A stretch of 64,000 nucleotides of DNA. Source: an uncultured Mycoplasmatota bacterium (GTDB taxonomy: Bacteria > Bacillota_I > Bacilli_A > RF39 > UBA660). How positions within the stretch are numbered: position 1 is the stretch's first letter; the number at the start of each line of letters is the position of its first letter. Positions 44,689 to 53,331 of the stretch are shown here, in pieces. The stretch spans positions 72,833 through 136,832 of the forward strand of contig URFW01000004.1 of NCBI GenBank assembly GCA_900547225.1. The letters run 5' to 3'. Made by a program: the position numbers and the translations under genes. The notes under the pieces are model-generated. The model was not told the DNA's origin. It worked only from the letters and a program-made list of their open reading frames with translations, and ran no database searches.

Positions 44689-45624
44689 ATGTTAATAGGG
44701 AAAATAAAATACGAAAGATATATCATTAGTTGGCTAAATGATAAGAAACTATATGTAAAAGAATCTACTTACGCAAACTATTCATTTATCGTGTATAATT
44801 ACATAATACCAGAAATAGGATATTATAATTTAAAACAATTAAATAATAGTCTTTTGCAACATCTTGTTGTAAAACTATACGAAAAAAATTTATCAATAAA
44901 AACTATAAAAGACATAATTATGGTTATTAAAAGTAGTTTAATAAAAGCCTTTGATGATAATAAGGTAAAGAGATTTAGTTTAAAATTAAATTATCCAAAA
45001 GAAAAAAACATAAAAAAAGTGAATGTATTATCTCGAATTGAGCAACATATATTAATGGAATATGTATTAAACAATAATGATGCTAAAAATTTGGGAATAT
45101 TAATTACAATGTATTGTGGTCTTAGAATCGGAGAGATATGTGCATTAAAATGGAAAGATATTGATATGGATAATAAAATTATTTATGTAAATAAAACTTT
45201 ACAAAGAATATTCTTAAGAAATGAAAAAAGATCTGAATCTAAAGTGATAATAACTACTCCCAAAAGCAAAAAATCATGTAGAGATATTCCAATAAATGAT
45301 GCTTTATATAAAACACTCATTAAAAATAAAAAGAAAGATGATTATTATGTATTATCTGGGAATTTAAAGTATATTGAACCTAGAGTATATAGAATTTATT
45401 TTTCAAATTTATTAAAAAAATTAAAACTTAAACACTTTAATTATCACTCATTAAGGCATACGTTTGCTAGCACATGCATATCACTTGGAATAGATTATAA
45501 AACTGTAAGTGAGTTGCTTGGACATTCAACTATTGCTTTAACACTTAATTTATATGTCCATCCGAGTCTTCAGGACAAAATAAAATGTACTGACGCAATA
45601 GCAAAAAATTTAATGTATAAATAG
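44689..45624 (+). CDS. tyrosine recombinase (phage integrase family), putative DNA invertase
   Basis: 311 residues: N-terminal SAM-like core-binding domain (about 1-100) and catalytic domain with Arg146 (CGLRIGE), His253/Arg256 (HSLRHTF), His279 (LLGHS) and nucleophile Tyr289 (LNLYVHP), the complete active site. ATG 44689 follows AAGGAG; the in-frame ATG 24 bases earlier would bury that site. The gene is enclosed by 174-bp inverted repeats formed by two pilin gene starts. Tyrosine recombinases of this size catalyse site-specific inversion in many phase-variable loci, so it is the probable invertase. A phage origin is possible but no other phage gene is present. Confidence 0.92.
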   Translation: MLIGKIKYERYIISWLNDKKLYVKESTYANYSFIVYNYIIPEIGYYNLKQLNNSLLQHLVVKLYEKNLSIKTIKDIIMVIKSSLIKAFDDNKVKRFSLKLNYPKEKNIKKVNVLSRIEQHILMEYVLNNNDAKNLGILITMYCGLRIGEICALKWKDIDMDNKIIYVNKTLQRIFLRNEKRSESKVIITTPKSKKSCRDIPINDALYKTLIKNKKKDDYYVLSGNLKYIEPRVYRIYFSNLLKKLKLKHFNYHSLRHTFASTCISLGIDYKTVSELLGHSTIALTLNLYVHPSLQDKIKCTDAIAKNLMYK

Positions 45625-45666
45625 TGTAAACATTTAATAATTATAAATTATTAAAATCCAAATATA

Positions 45667-45695
45667 TTGACAATAATATTTAATCATGTTATTAT
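45667..45695 (+). promoter_or_regulatory. outward promoter inside the putative invertible segment
   Basis: TTGACA, 17-base spacer, TATTAT, between the recombinase stop and the right repeat arm, reading towards pilin 2. The left end of the segment has no equivalent leftward promoter, which gives the segment a direction. Confidence 0.8.
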
Positions 45696-45741
45696 TTTGT
45701 TGATAATAGTAAGTAGAAGATAAAGAGAAAGATTCTTATTT

Positions 45742-45915
45742 TTAATTATTAAACTTAAGGATAAAATGCAAAAAACTAATTACTATAAAAGAAAAAAGAA
45801 AAGGAAGGAAAAAAATGAAAAAGAATAACAAAGGTTTTACGTTAATCGAGTTGTTGGCGGTTATCGTAGTATTAGCAATTATAATGGTAATTGCAACACA
45901 ACAAATAAATAAAAC
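45742..45915 (+). repeat. right arm of the 174-bp perfect inverted repeat
   Basis: Exact reverse complement of 44479-44652: 73 bases of leader plus 101 bases of pilin 2 coding sequence. The segment between the arms is 44653-45741 (1,089 bp). Confidence 0.95.
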
Positions 45916-46297
45916 AATATCAAGAACAAGAGCAAACTCAATGATAAGTACTCTTAAAATGGCTGCTAATGGTGTAAAAACAAAACAAGCGGATGGATCA
46001 ATTAAAACTTGTAGTTCTTCAGGAGAAAAATGCCTAGATGATGTAGTTGATTATGATACAGATGATTATACTATTAACGTTGATGGTAATTCTTCGGCAT
46101 GGAAGGTAACGGTTACAGCAACATCTGGTGGTGAATTTGAAAAAGCTGAATTTAAGTTAGTAAGTGGATATAGTAATGGTAATATTGGTAAAACACATGT
46201 AGATATTGATAAAGCAGAAGGAGATAAGAAGCCAACAATTTCATGTTACGTTGATAGTAATGGAAATATTACAGCAACATCACCAGCGACAGAATAA
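45815..46297 (+). CDS. type IV prepilin-like protein 2 (predicted ON)
   Basis: 160 residues: the same class III signal and helix as pilin 1 (identical to residue 33), then a different C-terminal domain (RTRANSMISTLKMAANGV, CSSSGEKCLDDVVDYDTDD, ISCYVDSNGNITATS) with three cysteines. GGAAGG precedes the ATG. It is downstream of the TTGACA-TATTAT promoter and of the recombinase gene, so it is the expressed partner in this orientation. A role as major or adhesive pilin is inferred from the N-terminus only. Confidence 0.88.
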   Translation: MKKNNKGFTLIELLAVIVVLAIIMVIATQQINKTISRTRANSMISTLKMAANGVKTKQADGSIKTCSSSGEKCLDDVVDYDTDDYTINVDGNSSAWKVTVTATSGGEFEKAEFKLVSGYSNGNIGKTHVDIDKAEGDKKPTISCYVDSNGNITATSPATE

Positions 46298-46304
46298 TAA
46301 TTTT

Positions 46305-46331
46305 GAGAATTGAAATTATTCAATTCTTTTT
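46305..46331 (+). terminator. terminator of pilin 2
   Basis: AGAATTGAA / TTCAATTCT with loop ATTA and Ts. Confidence 0.85.
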
Positions 46332-46390
46332 ATTTTGATTTATTATTATAAATTTAGTATAATGAATTTATAAAATAAGAGGTGATTTAT

Positions 46391-47290
46391 ATGTTATTAA
46401 TAGGCTCACATGTATCTTTTAAGAGTAATACGCAGCTTTTAGGAAGTACAAAAGAAGCATTAGGTTATGAAGAGAATACATTTATGTTTTATACGGGAGC
46501 TCCTCAAAATACTAAAAGAAGTAAGATAGACGATAATTTAACAAATAAGGCTTTAAAACTTATGAAAGAAAATAATATAGATATAAAAAACGTTATTGTT
46601 CATGCTCCATACATCATTAATTTGGCTAATAATGAAAATAAAGAAAAGTATTTGTTTGCAATTAATTTTTTGAAAGATGAAATAAAAAGAGTAGAAAAAT
46701 TTGGTGTTAAAAAAATAGTACTTCATCCAGGAAGTTATACCACTCTTGATATAGATAGAGGAATAAAGTGTATTATAAATGCCTTAAATGAGGTTTTAAA
46801 GGCTGATTCTACTGTTTCAATATTACTTGAGACAATGGCGGGTAAAGGAACTGAAGTAGGCTTTAAATTAGAGCATATAAAAAGGATAATAGATGGTGTA
46901 AATAATAGTCAAAGATTAATGGTATGTTTAGATACTTGTCATTTAAATGATGCTGGTTATGATATGTCTAATTTTGATTGCTTTTTAGATGAGTTTGATA
47001 ACATAATTGGAATAGAAAAGATAGGATGTATTCACGTAAATGACTCTAAGAACATTTTATCTTCCAATAAAGATAGACATGAAAATATAGGGTATGGTAC
47101 GATTGGTTTTCAAAACTTAATTAACATTATATATAACGATAGATTAAAAGATGTTCCTAAGATACTTGAAACTCCATTTGTAAAAGATAGATTATACCCT
47201 CCATATAAATTTGAGATAGAAGAAATAAAAAATAAAACCTTTAATGTTAATTTGTATGAAGATATAATAAATTATTATGAAAAAAAGTAA
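46391..47290 (+). CDS. nfo: deoxyribonuclease IV (endonuclease IV, Nfo)
   Basis: 299 residues of the AP-endonuclease 2 TIM barrel: LLIGSHVSF, FMFYTGAPQNTKR, VIVHAPYIINLAN, KIVLHPGSYT, ILLETMAGKGTEVG, MVCLDTCHLNDAGYD, GCIHVNDSKN and RHENIGYGTIG, covering the zinc ligands. It nicks abasic sites during base excision repair. ATG 46391 was chosen after AGGTGAT. Convergent with the nucleosidase gene. Confidence 0.97.
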   Translation: MLLIGSHVSFKSNTQLLGSTKEALGYEENTFMFYTGAPQNTKRSKIDDNLTNKALKLMKENNIDIKNVIVHAPYIINLANNENKEKYLFAINFLKDEIKRVEKFGVKKIVLHPGSYTTLDIDRGIKCIINALNEVLKADSTVSILLETMAGKGTEVGFKLEHIKRIIDGVNNSQRLMVCLDTCHLNDAGYDMSNFDCFLDEFDNIIGIEKIGCIHVNDSKNILSSNKDRHENIGYGTIGFQNLINIIYNDRLKDVPKILETPFVKDRLYPPYKFEIEEIKNKTFNVNLYEDIINYYEKK

Positions 47291-47320
47291 TAGGCCTATA
47301 TTATTTTGTCTATTACTTTT
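47284..47320. terminator. bidirectional terminator between nfo and the nucleosidase
   Basis: AAAGTAATAG / CTATTACTTT, ten pairs, large loop, overlapping both gene ends. Confidence 0.65.
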
Positions 47321-47874
47321 ATTACTTCTTCTAATGATTTTTGATAATCAAAATTATCATACTCTTTATTATTAAGACTATCTGATACTACTTTTATAGA
47401 GTAGTATTTTTTAAATGGAAAATTAACTATAGCATTTAATTCCATATCGAATATAGCGTCTTCCTTTATGTCTGTTTTAAGCACAAAGCCATCTGATGTG
47501 TAACATATGGCACCCTTTATACCGTCTATCTTTTCTAAGTTAAAAGGTGAGTTTAAAGCATGGTATAAAGGGTCTCCAAAAGGCGTAAGATTAAAGTGGT
47601 AACCAAAGCTTTTTGTTGCCATAACAACTTCTCCAACTTTTAAGTTGTTAGATCCTACCATACCAATGTTAATTGCAATATAGTCTTTATAACTAATGTT
47701 ATATTTACAATTTAAGTTAACAAGTGCACTTGTAATTCCGTTTCTTGATACATCTGTTATAACAAGCTCTAAATTATCTTTTTTATAATAATTATCATCT
47801 ATTTTATCTAGTTTGTAGTGATTTATTATGTCATCAGCTTCTTTTTTCATTGCAATAATAAATAAATATTTCAT
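47296..47874 (-). CDS. nucleosidase / purine nucleoside phosphorylase family, MTA/SAH nucleosidase-like
   Basis: 192 residues. The fold markers are MKYLFIIAMKKEADDII, YIAINIGMVGS, IFDMELNAI (substrate-binding DME) and VVSDSLNNKE, where the catalytic Asp lies in SDS. The family cleaves methylthioadenosine and S-adenosylhomocysteine or related nucleosides. It is shorter than typical MtnN (about 230), so the substrate is uncertain. ATG 47874 follows AAAGGAGTG on the minus strand. Confidence 0.8.
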   Translation of the reverse strand: MKYLFIIAMKKEADDIINHYKLDKIDDNYYKKDNLELVITDVSRNGITSALVNLNCKYNISYKDYIAINIGMVGSNNLKVGEVVMATKSFGYHFNLTPFGDPLYHALNSPFNLEKIDGIKGAICYTSDGFVLKTDIKEDAIFDMELNAIVNFPFKKYYSIKVVSDSLNNKEYDNFDYQKSLEEVIKVIDKII

Positions 47875-47923
47875 AACGCACTCCTTTGCTTTAAACAATT
47901 ATAACACAGTTTATTAAAAATTC

Positions 47924-47952
47924 TTGCATGAAAACTAAAAAGATAGTATAAT
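47924..47952 (+). promoter_or_regulatory. yceD-rpmF promoter
   Basis: TTGCAT, 17-base spacer, TATAAT. Confidence 0.78.
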
Positions 47953-47974
47953 TTACCTTACAAGGGGTGATTGT

Positions 47975-48454
47975 ATGATAATTGACTTAACTAAGCTTAT
48001 TTATAATAATCTATATAAATTGCCTATTAAAGGCGAAGTTATAGTACCCAAAGAAATGCTTAAAAATACGGATATTAGAAGAATATCGCCTGTCAAGGTA
48101 GAGGGTTATATATTTAATAATGAAGAAGAATATGAACTTTATATAACCATTAAAGGAACAATGATACTTCCTTGTGCTAGAACGTTAAAAGACGTAGAAT
48201 ATCCATTTAGTAGCGAAATAGATGAGATAATTGGTGAAAATGATGACAATTCATTAGAAATTAATCAAAATAGACTTGATATTTTTCCGATTGTATGGCA
48301 AAATATATTAGTGGATGTTCCTTTAAGAGTTCTTGCGCCTGATGCAAGTGATGAACCAGTTGAAGGTGATGGCTGGCGTCTTATTACGGAAGATACCAAT
48401 GAGGAAGTAATTGATCCAAGACTCGCAAAGTTAAAAGATTATATCAAAGAGTAA
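47975..48454 (+). CDS. yceD: YceD/DUF177 family protein
   Basis: 159 residues: VEGYIFNNEEEYELYITIKG, MILPCARTLKDVEYPF and DIFPIVWQNILVDVPLRVLA are the DUF177 blocks. It is always linked to rpmF. In bacteria and plastids it has been connected with 23S rRNA accumulation or ribosome assembly. It is missing the second cysteine often seen in the domain. GGGGTGAT precedes the ATG. Confidence 0.9.
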   Translation: MIIDLTKLIYNNLYKLPIKGEVIVPKEMLKNTDIRRISPVKVEGYIFNNEEEYELYITIKGTMILPCARTLKDVEYPFSSEIDEIIGENDDNSLEINQNRLDIFPIVWQNILVDVPLRVLAPDASDEPVEGDGWRLITEDTNEEVIDPRLAKLKDYIKE

Positions 48455-48469
48455 GGAAGGAGTGAGAAT

Positions 48470-48676
48470 ATGTTAAAGTTGGATATCCAATTATTTGCAG
48501 TTCCATTCAGAAAAGTTAGTAAGACAAGAAAAAGAATGCGTCGTACTCACTATAAAATTGAAGCTAACGGAACAGTAAAATGTCCTAAATGTGGAGAAAT
48601 GATTAGACCACATAGAGTTTGCCCAGAATGTGGCAACTACAAAGGAAAAGAAGTTGTTAAGAAAGAAGAAGCTTAA
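48470..48676 (+). CDS. rpmF: 50S ribosomal protein L32 with an L27-like N-terminal leader
   Basis: 68 residues. The L32 body [20 protein letters not shown] and zinc ribbon CPKCG...CPECGNYKG are canonical. Most L32 proteins begin MAVP; here the start [10 protein letters not shown] precedes VPFRK, and this decapeptide closely resembles the N-terminal extension of Firmicutes L27 removed by the protease Prp after FFA. GGAAGGAG lies at good distance from the ATG at 48470 and no internal ATG can give the short form. Confidence 0.95.
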   Translation: MLKLDIQLFAVPFRKVSKTRKRMRRTHYKIEANGTVKCPKCGEMIRPHRVCPECGNYKGKEVVKKEEA

Positions 48677-48692
48677 AATTAAGCTTTTTTTT
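48669..48692 (+). terminator. terminator of rpmF
   Basis: AAGCTTAA / TTAAGCTT followed by Ts. Confidence 0.85.
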
Positions 48693-48720
48693 AATCTAAA
48701 GTAAAAGGGTGTGTGGTTTT

Positions 48721-49062
48721 TTGGAGGAAATAAAATTTAAACTATTAATAAAAAATGATAAGTTTAGTATTTATGAGATATATCTAAAATATAGAAAACA
48801 CTATGTTGGAAAGGTATATTTTGTAAGAAAAGAAAATAAAATAATGGTTAAGTATAACTTTGATGATTCTGAGTTTAATAGTATGGTGGGTATGATTATG
48901 TTAAATGATGTTCTAAATATTGGACTAAGGGATTTTAAAGATGCAGAAATATCTAAAATAAAAACTAAAAAAGATGTTTACATAGATAATTATTTAGATT
49001 CATTTGATGTAGAAAAGAAAAAAGATAAAAATGGAGTAAGTTACTATTTAAAAAATAGTTAA
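48721..49062 (+). CDS. small hypothetical protein
   Basis: About 113 residues (TTG 48721; GTG 48709 would add four). No membrane segment or known motif; KLLIKNDKFSIYEIYLKYRK and VGKVYFVRKENKIMVKYNFD suggest mixed alpha/beta structure. The ribosome site is AAAGGGTG. It stands alone between rpmF and the MBL gene. Confidence 0.5.
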   Translation: MEEIKFKLLIKNDKFSIYEIYLKYRKHYVGKVYFVRKENKIMVKYNFDDSEFNSMVGMIMLNDVLNIGLRDFKDAEISKIKTKKDVYIDNYLDSFDVEKKKDKNGVSYYLKNS

Positions 49063-49111
49063 ATACTTCATTTTTTTGATATAATTATAAAGGATAGGAA
49101 GTAGATAATTC

Positions 49112-50032
49112 ATGAATGATAAAAAAATAAATAAATTAATAAAAATAATAATAGGAATTGTCATTTTACTTGTTGCGGTATTTAAAAGTGATTTTTTAAA
49201 CGATATTTCTAAAACGGCAGCATCTATAAATGATAGTACAAAAAGTGATAAGGTAGATGCAAAAATAGATGGGAATCTTTCTGTTTCGTTTGTTGACGTT
49301 GGTCAAGCAGATTCGGTGTTGATTAGAAATGGTAATTATAATATGCTTATAGATGCTGGTAATAATGAAGATGGAGAAAAATTAGTTAACTACTTTAAAA
49401 GTCTTGGAATAGGAGAGTTTACATACGTTTTTGCGACCCATCCTCATGAAGATCATATAGGTGGTATGGATGATATAATTAATAATTTTAAAATAGATAA
49501 TTATTATATGCCTAATAAATTATCTACCACTAAAACGTTTATGGATGTGTTAGATGCACTTGACAGGCGCAACTTAAAATATACTGTTCCAAATAAGGAA
49601 GATACTCTTAAACTTGGTGATGCAAATATAAAAGTTATATATTCTGGTGATGAGACAAACGACATAAATGATTCTTCGATAGTTTTAAAGTTAACTTATG
49701 GTAAAACTTCATTTTTGTTAACGGGTGATGCAACTAGTAACGTTGAAAAAGAAATATATGATGATGACATTAAAAGTGATGTTTTAAAAGTTGCTCATCA
49801 TGGTTCTACGTATAGTTCAACTGATGAATTTTTAGATAGTGTTGGTGCAAAATACGCGGTTATTTCCGTTGGTAAAAATAACACATATAATCACCCATCT
49901 AATAGAACGCTAGATAAACTAAATAAAAGAAACATTAAAGTTTATAGGACTGATTTAGATGGTACGATAACATTTACATCAGACGGTAAGAATTTAAGCG
50001 TTCAAACTTTAGAGACGGATACTAACGGGTAG
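49112..50032 (+). CDS. ComEC/Rec2-type metallo-beta-lactamase-fold protein
   Basis: 306 residues: an N-terminal membrane anchor (about 9-26), then LSVSFVDVGQADSVLIRNGN, the metal motif THPHEDHIGG, LLTGDATSNVEKEI and VAHHGSTYSS. This is the soluble MBL module of the ComEC family without the competence membrane domain. Such stand-alone proteins are secreted or anchored hydrolases, possibly nucleases. It is followed after eight bases by a DUF3006 gene, the usual partner. Confidence 0.88.
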   Translation: MNDKKINKLIKIIIGIVILLVAVFKSDFLNDISKTAASINDSTKSDKVDAKIDGNLSVSFVDVGQADSVLIRNGNYNMLIDAGNNEDGEKLVNYFKSLGIGEFTYVFATHPHEDHIGGMDDIINNFKIDNYYMPNKLSTTKTFMDVLDALDRRNLKYTVPNKEDTLKLGDANIKVIYSGDETNDINDSSIVLKLTYGKTSFLLTGDATSNVEKEIYDDDIKSDVLKVAHHGSTYSSTDEFLDSVGAKYAVISVGKNNTYNHPSNRTLDKLNKRNIKVYRTDLDGTITFTSDGKNLSVQTLETDTNG

Positions 50033-50040
50033 GTGATTTT

Positions 50041-50262
50041 ATGAAATATGCGGTAGATAAAGTGGAAGATGATATCGTTTTACTTGAAAATATCTTAAAT
50101 GGTGAAAAGATAACGGTTCAAAAAGAATGTTTTTCGTTTCCTATAAAAGAAACTGATATTGTAATTAAAAAAGATGGTGCGTATTTAAAAGATGATAAAG
50201 AAAAAGAAGATAGAATTAAAATAATAAAAGCTAAAATGGAAGCTTTAAGAAAGAAGGAGTAA
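50041..50262 (+). CDS. DUF3006 family protein
   Basis: 73 residues: KYAVDKVEDDIVLLENILNG at the start and a Lys-rich tail. DUF3006 proteins are small, often next to ComEC-like MBL genes as here. Role unknown. Two bases separate it from the S51 peptidase gene. Confidence 0.8.
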   Translation: MKYAVDKVEDDIVLLENILNGEKITVQKECFSFPIKETDIVIKKDGAYLKDDKEKEDRIKIIKAKMEALRKKE

Positions 50263-50264
50263 AT

Positions 50265-50963
50265 ATGAAATTAATGCTAATTGGTGGTGGCGATATAGGA
50301 AAAAGTGAAACTAAATACGAAACAGGGGCGATAGATAAAAGAATTGTTAAGTTGTGCGGTAAGGAAAAACCTAACTTTTTATTTATTGGTCTTGCAAGTA
50401 ATTTTGCGGATTCATACTATAAGTTAATTAAAGACATTTATAAAAACTTAGGATGCGAAACTGGTAAGATATCTAATAAAACGCTAACACATATAGAAGT
50501 CGTGGAAGAAAAAATAAGAAAAGCGGACATAATATATATTGGTGGCGGAGATACCGTTAAACTAGTTAACGTATTAAAAGAAAATGGTATTGATAAAATG
50601 CTTAGAGAAAAACTTGATACAAATTCTGTTTTAGCGGGAATATCTGCAGGAGCAATTGCGTATTTAAAAAGCGGTTTATCTGATACGGAAATAATAAATA
50701 ACATCTCAGATAACTACGTTAAAGTAGATGGCCTAGGATTTATAGATTATATGTTTGTGCCTCACTTTTCTAGTGATCCTAAAAAGATGGAAGATTTAAA
50801 AAAAGTATTAGAAGATAATAAAAATGAACTTGCGTTATGCGTAGATAATTGTGCAGCTATAGAATTTACTGATCAATTTATAAGCGTAATAAAAAGTAGC
50901 AAAAAAGCTAAAGCCTATAAGGCTTATTATAAAGATAGACTTTACTTAGAAGAAATTAATTAA
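50265..50963 (+). CDS. S51 family peptidase (peptidase E-like)
   Basis: 232 residues. MLIGGGDIG, IIYIGGGDTVKLVNVL, the nucleophile elbow AGISAGAIAY (Ser127) and VPHFSSDPKK with the histidine define the PepE/cyanophycinase group. The enzyme cleaves dipeptides starting with Asp in E. coli. It ends the three-gene MBL-DUF3006-S51 operon; a terminator overlaps just downstream. Confidence 0.9.
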   Translation: MKLMLIGGGDIGKSETKYETGAIDKRIVKLCGKEKPNFLFIGLASNFADSYYKLIKDIYKNLGCETGKISNKTLTHIEVVEEKIRKADIIYIGGGDTVKLVNVLKENGIDKMLREKLDTNSVLAGISAGAIAYLKSGLSDTEIINNISDNYVKVDGLGFIDYMFVPHFSSDPKKMEDLKKVLEDNKNELALCVDNCAAIEFTDQFISVIKSSKKAKAYKAYYKDRLYLEEIN

Positions 50964-50987
50964 ATCCTTAAATTTAAGGATTTTTTT
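50962..50987 (+). terminator. terminator after the S51 peptidase
   Basis: AAATCCTTAAA / TTTAAGGATTT, 11 pairs, then Ts. Confidence 0.85.
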
Positions 50988-50989
50988 AA

Positions 50990-51468
50990 ATGTCGTAATT
51001 TGTCGAACGATTTATAAAAAAGTACAAAAAAGAAAAAACGGTAAGAAAAGATGTGACTATATAGAAAGTAATGATCCAATAATATATCACGTAAATTTTT
51101 CAAAAATAAAAGATATGTATTATAATAAAGATAAGTTAAATACATTTGAAATGGAGCTTGCTTTAATGATATTAGATAATAAAAGAGAATTAAAGGAAGT
51201 ATCAGAATGTGATGATGTAATGGATAAAGTAAACGAAAAGATATGTAAGTTATCTGATGATGAAATATTACAAGGAATATATGTAAAAGAAGAGATGGAC
51301 TCTTGGATGAAGAGGCTTGACTTAAAGTATGCTAAAGAAGAAGGCAAGAAAGAAGCCAACATGGAAACTGCTAGAAAGTTACTTAAAAAAGGTATGAAAA
51401 TTAAAGACATAACAGATATCACAGGTATTACTAAAAAACAAATTGAAATTTTACGAAAAAGCCTTTAA
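50990..51468 (+). pseudogene. remnant of an Rpn-type PD-(D/E)XK nuclease/transposase
   Basis: Only the C-terminal portion of the family is present: IIYHVNFSKIKDMYYNKDKL, NTFEMELALMIL, KICKLSDDEILQGIYVKEEM, then KYAKEEGKKEANMETARKLL and ITGITKKQIEILRKSL. Full-length members have about 250-300 residues with the catalytic D-E-x-K core in the N-terminal half, which is absent. The frame is open upstream of ATG 51115 but without a start or ribosome site, so a deletion joined it to the S51 terminator. Confidence 0.8.
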
Positions 51469-51485
51469 TAAAGGGCTTTTTCCTT
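51457..51485 (+). terminator. terminator after the Rpn remnant
   Basis: AAAAGCCTTT / AAGGGCTTTT with loop AATA and Ts. Confidence 0.85.
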
Positions 51486-51525
51486 TTTAATCAATGTGGT
51501 AAAATAGGGTAGTAGGTGAAAATTT

Positions 51526-53322
51526 ATGGAAAAAGAAAACATAAGAAATTTTAGTATAATAGCGCATATAGATCACGGCAAGTCAACTCTTGCTGACAGA
51601 ATAATGGAAAAAACAGAAGCGGTTACAAAAAGAGAGTCTAAAGACCAGATGTTAGATAATATGGATCTTGAAAGAGAACGTGGTATTACAATAAAGTTAA
51701 ACGCGGTAGAACTTACCTATAAAAAAAATGGTAAAGACTATATGTTCCATTTAATAGATACCCCAGGACACGTGGATTTTTCATACGAGGTATCGCGCTC
51801 TTTGGCAGCTTGTGAAGGAGCTATTTTAGTGGTTGATGCTGCTCAAGGAATAGAAGCACAAACACTTGCAAACCTTTATCTTGCCTTGGAAAACAATCTT
51901 ACTATAATACCAATTATAAATAAAATAGATTTACCAAATGCGGACATAGACAAAGTAAAAGAAGAAATTATTACAACCTTTGGTTTTAAGGAAGAAGATA
52001 TTATTTTAACTAGTGCTAAAACAGGATATGGAATAGATGAGCTTTTAGATGCCATAGTAGATAGGATTCCAGCCCCTAGTGGTAATAAAAATGAAAAACT
52101 GCAAGGTTTAATTTTTGATAGTTTTTATGAATCTTATAGAGGTGCGATAATATGGACCAGGATAGTTAACGGGAAAGTATCTGTTGGTGATAAAATAAAG
52201 ATGATATCATCTGATGCGGAATATGAAGTAGTAGAATTAGGAAAACATACTCCTCAAGAGAAAAAGGTTAATACGTTAAGTGCTGGAGAAGTAGGATATT
52301 TATGTGCTTCAATTAAAAGTGTTAGTGATATTAAAGTTGGCGATACAATTACCTTATCAAAGATGCCAGGAGAGGCACTTTCAGGTTATAAACCCATGAA
52401 ACCGATGGTTTTTTGCGGTCTTTATCCAACTGAGTCAAATAAATATACTCTTTTACGTGATGCTCTTGAAAAATTAAAACTAAATGATGCAGCACTATCT
52501 TTTGAACCTGAAACATCTGTTGCATTAGGTTTTGGCTTTAGATGTGGATTTTTAGGAATGCTTCATATGGATGTTACGGAAGAGAGAATTGAAAGAGAGT
52601 TTGGTATAAATATAATTGCAACAAGTCCATCCGTTGTGTATGAAGTAACTCTTACAAGTGGTGAAGAATTATTTGTGGATAACCCGAATGAAATGCCTGA
52701 TAGAACTAAAATCAAGGAAATAAAAGAGCCTTATATAAAAACAAATATTTTTGTTCCTAGTGAGTTTATAGGACCTGTTATGGAACTTTGTCAAGATAAA
52801 AGGGGCGATTACATAAACATGGACTATATTACCAAAACTAGGGTAAACATTCACTATGAAATGCCTTTATCTGAAGTTGTTTATGATTTCTTTGATAAAT
52901 TAAAATCTTTTACAAAAGGATATGCTTCCTTTGATTATGAATTAATTGGATATAAACCAAGTGATTTAGTCAAAATGGACATCTTAATTAACAAAGAAGA
53001 AGTTGATGCATTATCTATTATTACGCACAAAGACTTTGCATATACTCGTGGTAAAGCAGTAGTAGAAAACCTAAGAAAATTAATTCCAAGACAATTATTT
53101 GAAGTTCCTATACAAGCTGTTATTGGAACTAAAGCAATTGCTAGAAGTGATATTAAGGCACTTAAGAAAAACGTGCTTGCTAAATGCTATGGTGGTGACA
53201 TATCAAGAAAAAGAAAACTATTAGAAAAACAAAAAGAAGGTAAAAAAAGGATGAAAAGAGTAGGAAATGTAGAAATACCGCAAGAGGCGTTCTTATCAGT
53301 TTTAAAAGTAGATAGTAATTAG
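51526..53322 (+). CDS. lepA: elongation factor 4 (LepA)
   Basis: 598 residues. GTPase motifs are AHIDHGKST, the RERGITI switch, [17 protein letters not shown] and TSAKTGYG; the LepA-specific C-terminal domain ends [20 protein letters not shown] and [11 protein letters not shown]. It back-translocates or remodels stalled ribosomes. The lepA-hemW neighbourhood is standard in Firmicutes, though two genes intervene here. Confidence 0.98.
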   Translation: MEKENIRNFSIIAHIDHGKSTLADRIMEKTEAVTKRESKDQMLDNMDLERERGITIKLNAVELTYKKNGKDYMFHLIDTPGHVDFSYEVSRSLAACEGAILVVDAAQGIEAQTLANLYLALENNLTIIPIINKIDLPNADIDKVKEEIITTFGFKEEDIILTSAKTGYGIDELLDAIVDRIPAPSGNKNEKLQGLIFDSFYESYRGAIIWTRIVNGKVSVGDKIKMISSDAEYEVVELGKHTPQEKKVNTLSAGEVGYLCASIKSVSDIKVGDTITLSKMPGEALSGYKPMKPMVFCGLYPTESNKYTLLRDALEKLKLNDAALSFEPETSVALGFGFRCGFLGMLHMDVTEERIEREFGINIIATSPSVVYEVTLTSGEELFVDNPNEMPDRTKIKEIKEPYIKTNIFVPSEFIGPVMELCQDKRGDYINMDYITKTRVNIHYEMPLSEVVYDFFDKLKSFTKGYASFDYELIGYKPSDLVKMDILINKEEVDALSIITHKDFAYTRGKAVVENLRKLIPRQLFEVPIQAVIGTKAIARSDIKALKKNVLAKCYGGDISRKRKLLEKQKEGKKRMKRVGNVEIPQEAFLSVLKVDSN

Positions 53323-53331
53323 GAGGATATT

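Noticed and set aside
44479..45915. Pilin-recombinase locus considered as an insertion sequence with long terminal inverted repeats
   Set aside because: The repeats are parts of two intact genes with ribosome sites and signal sequences, no target-site duplication is visible, and the enzyme is a tyrosine recombinase, not a DDE transposase.
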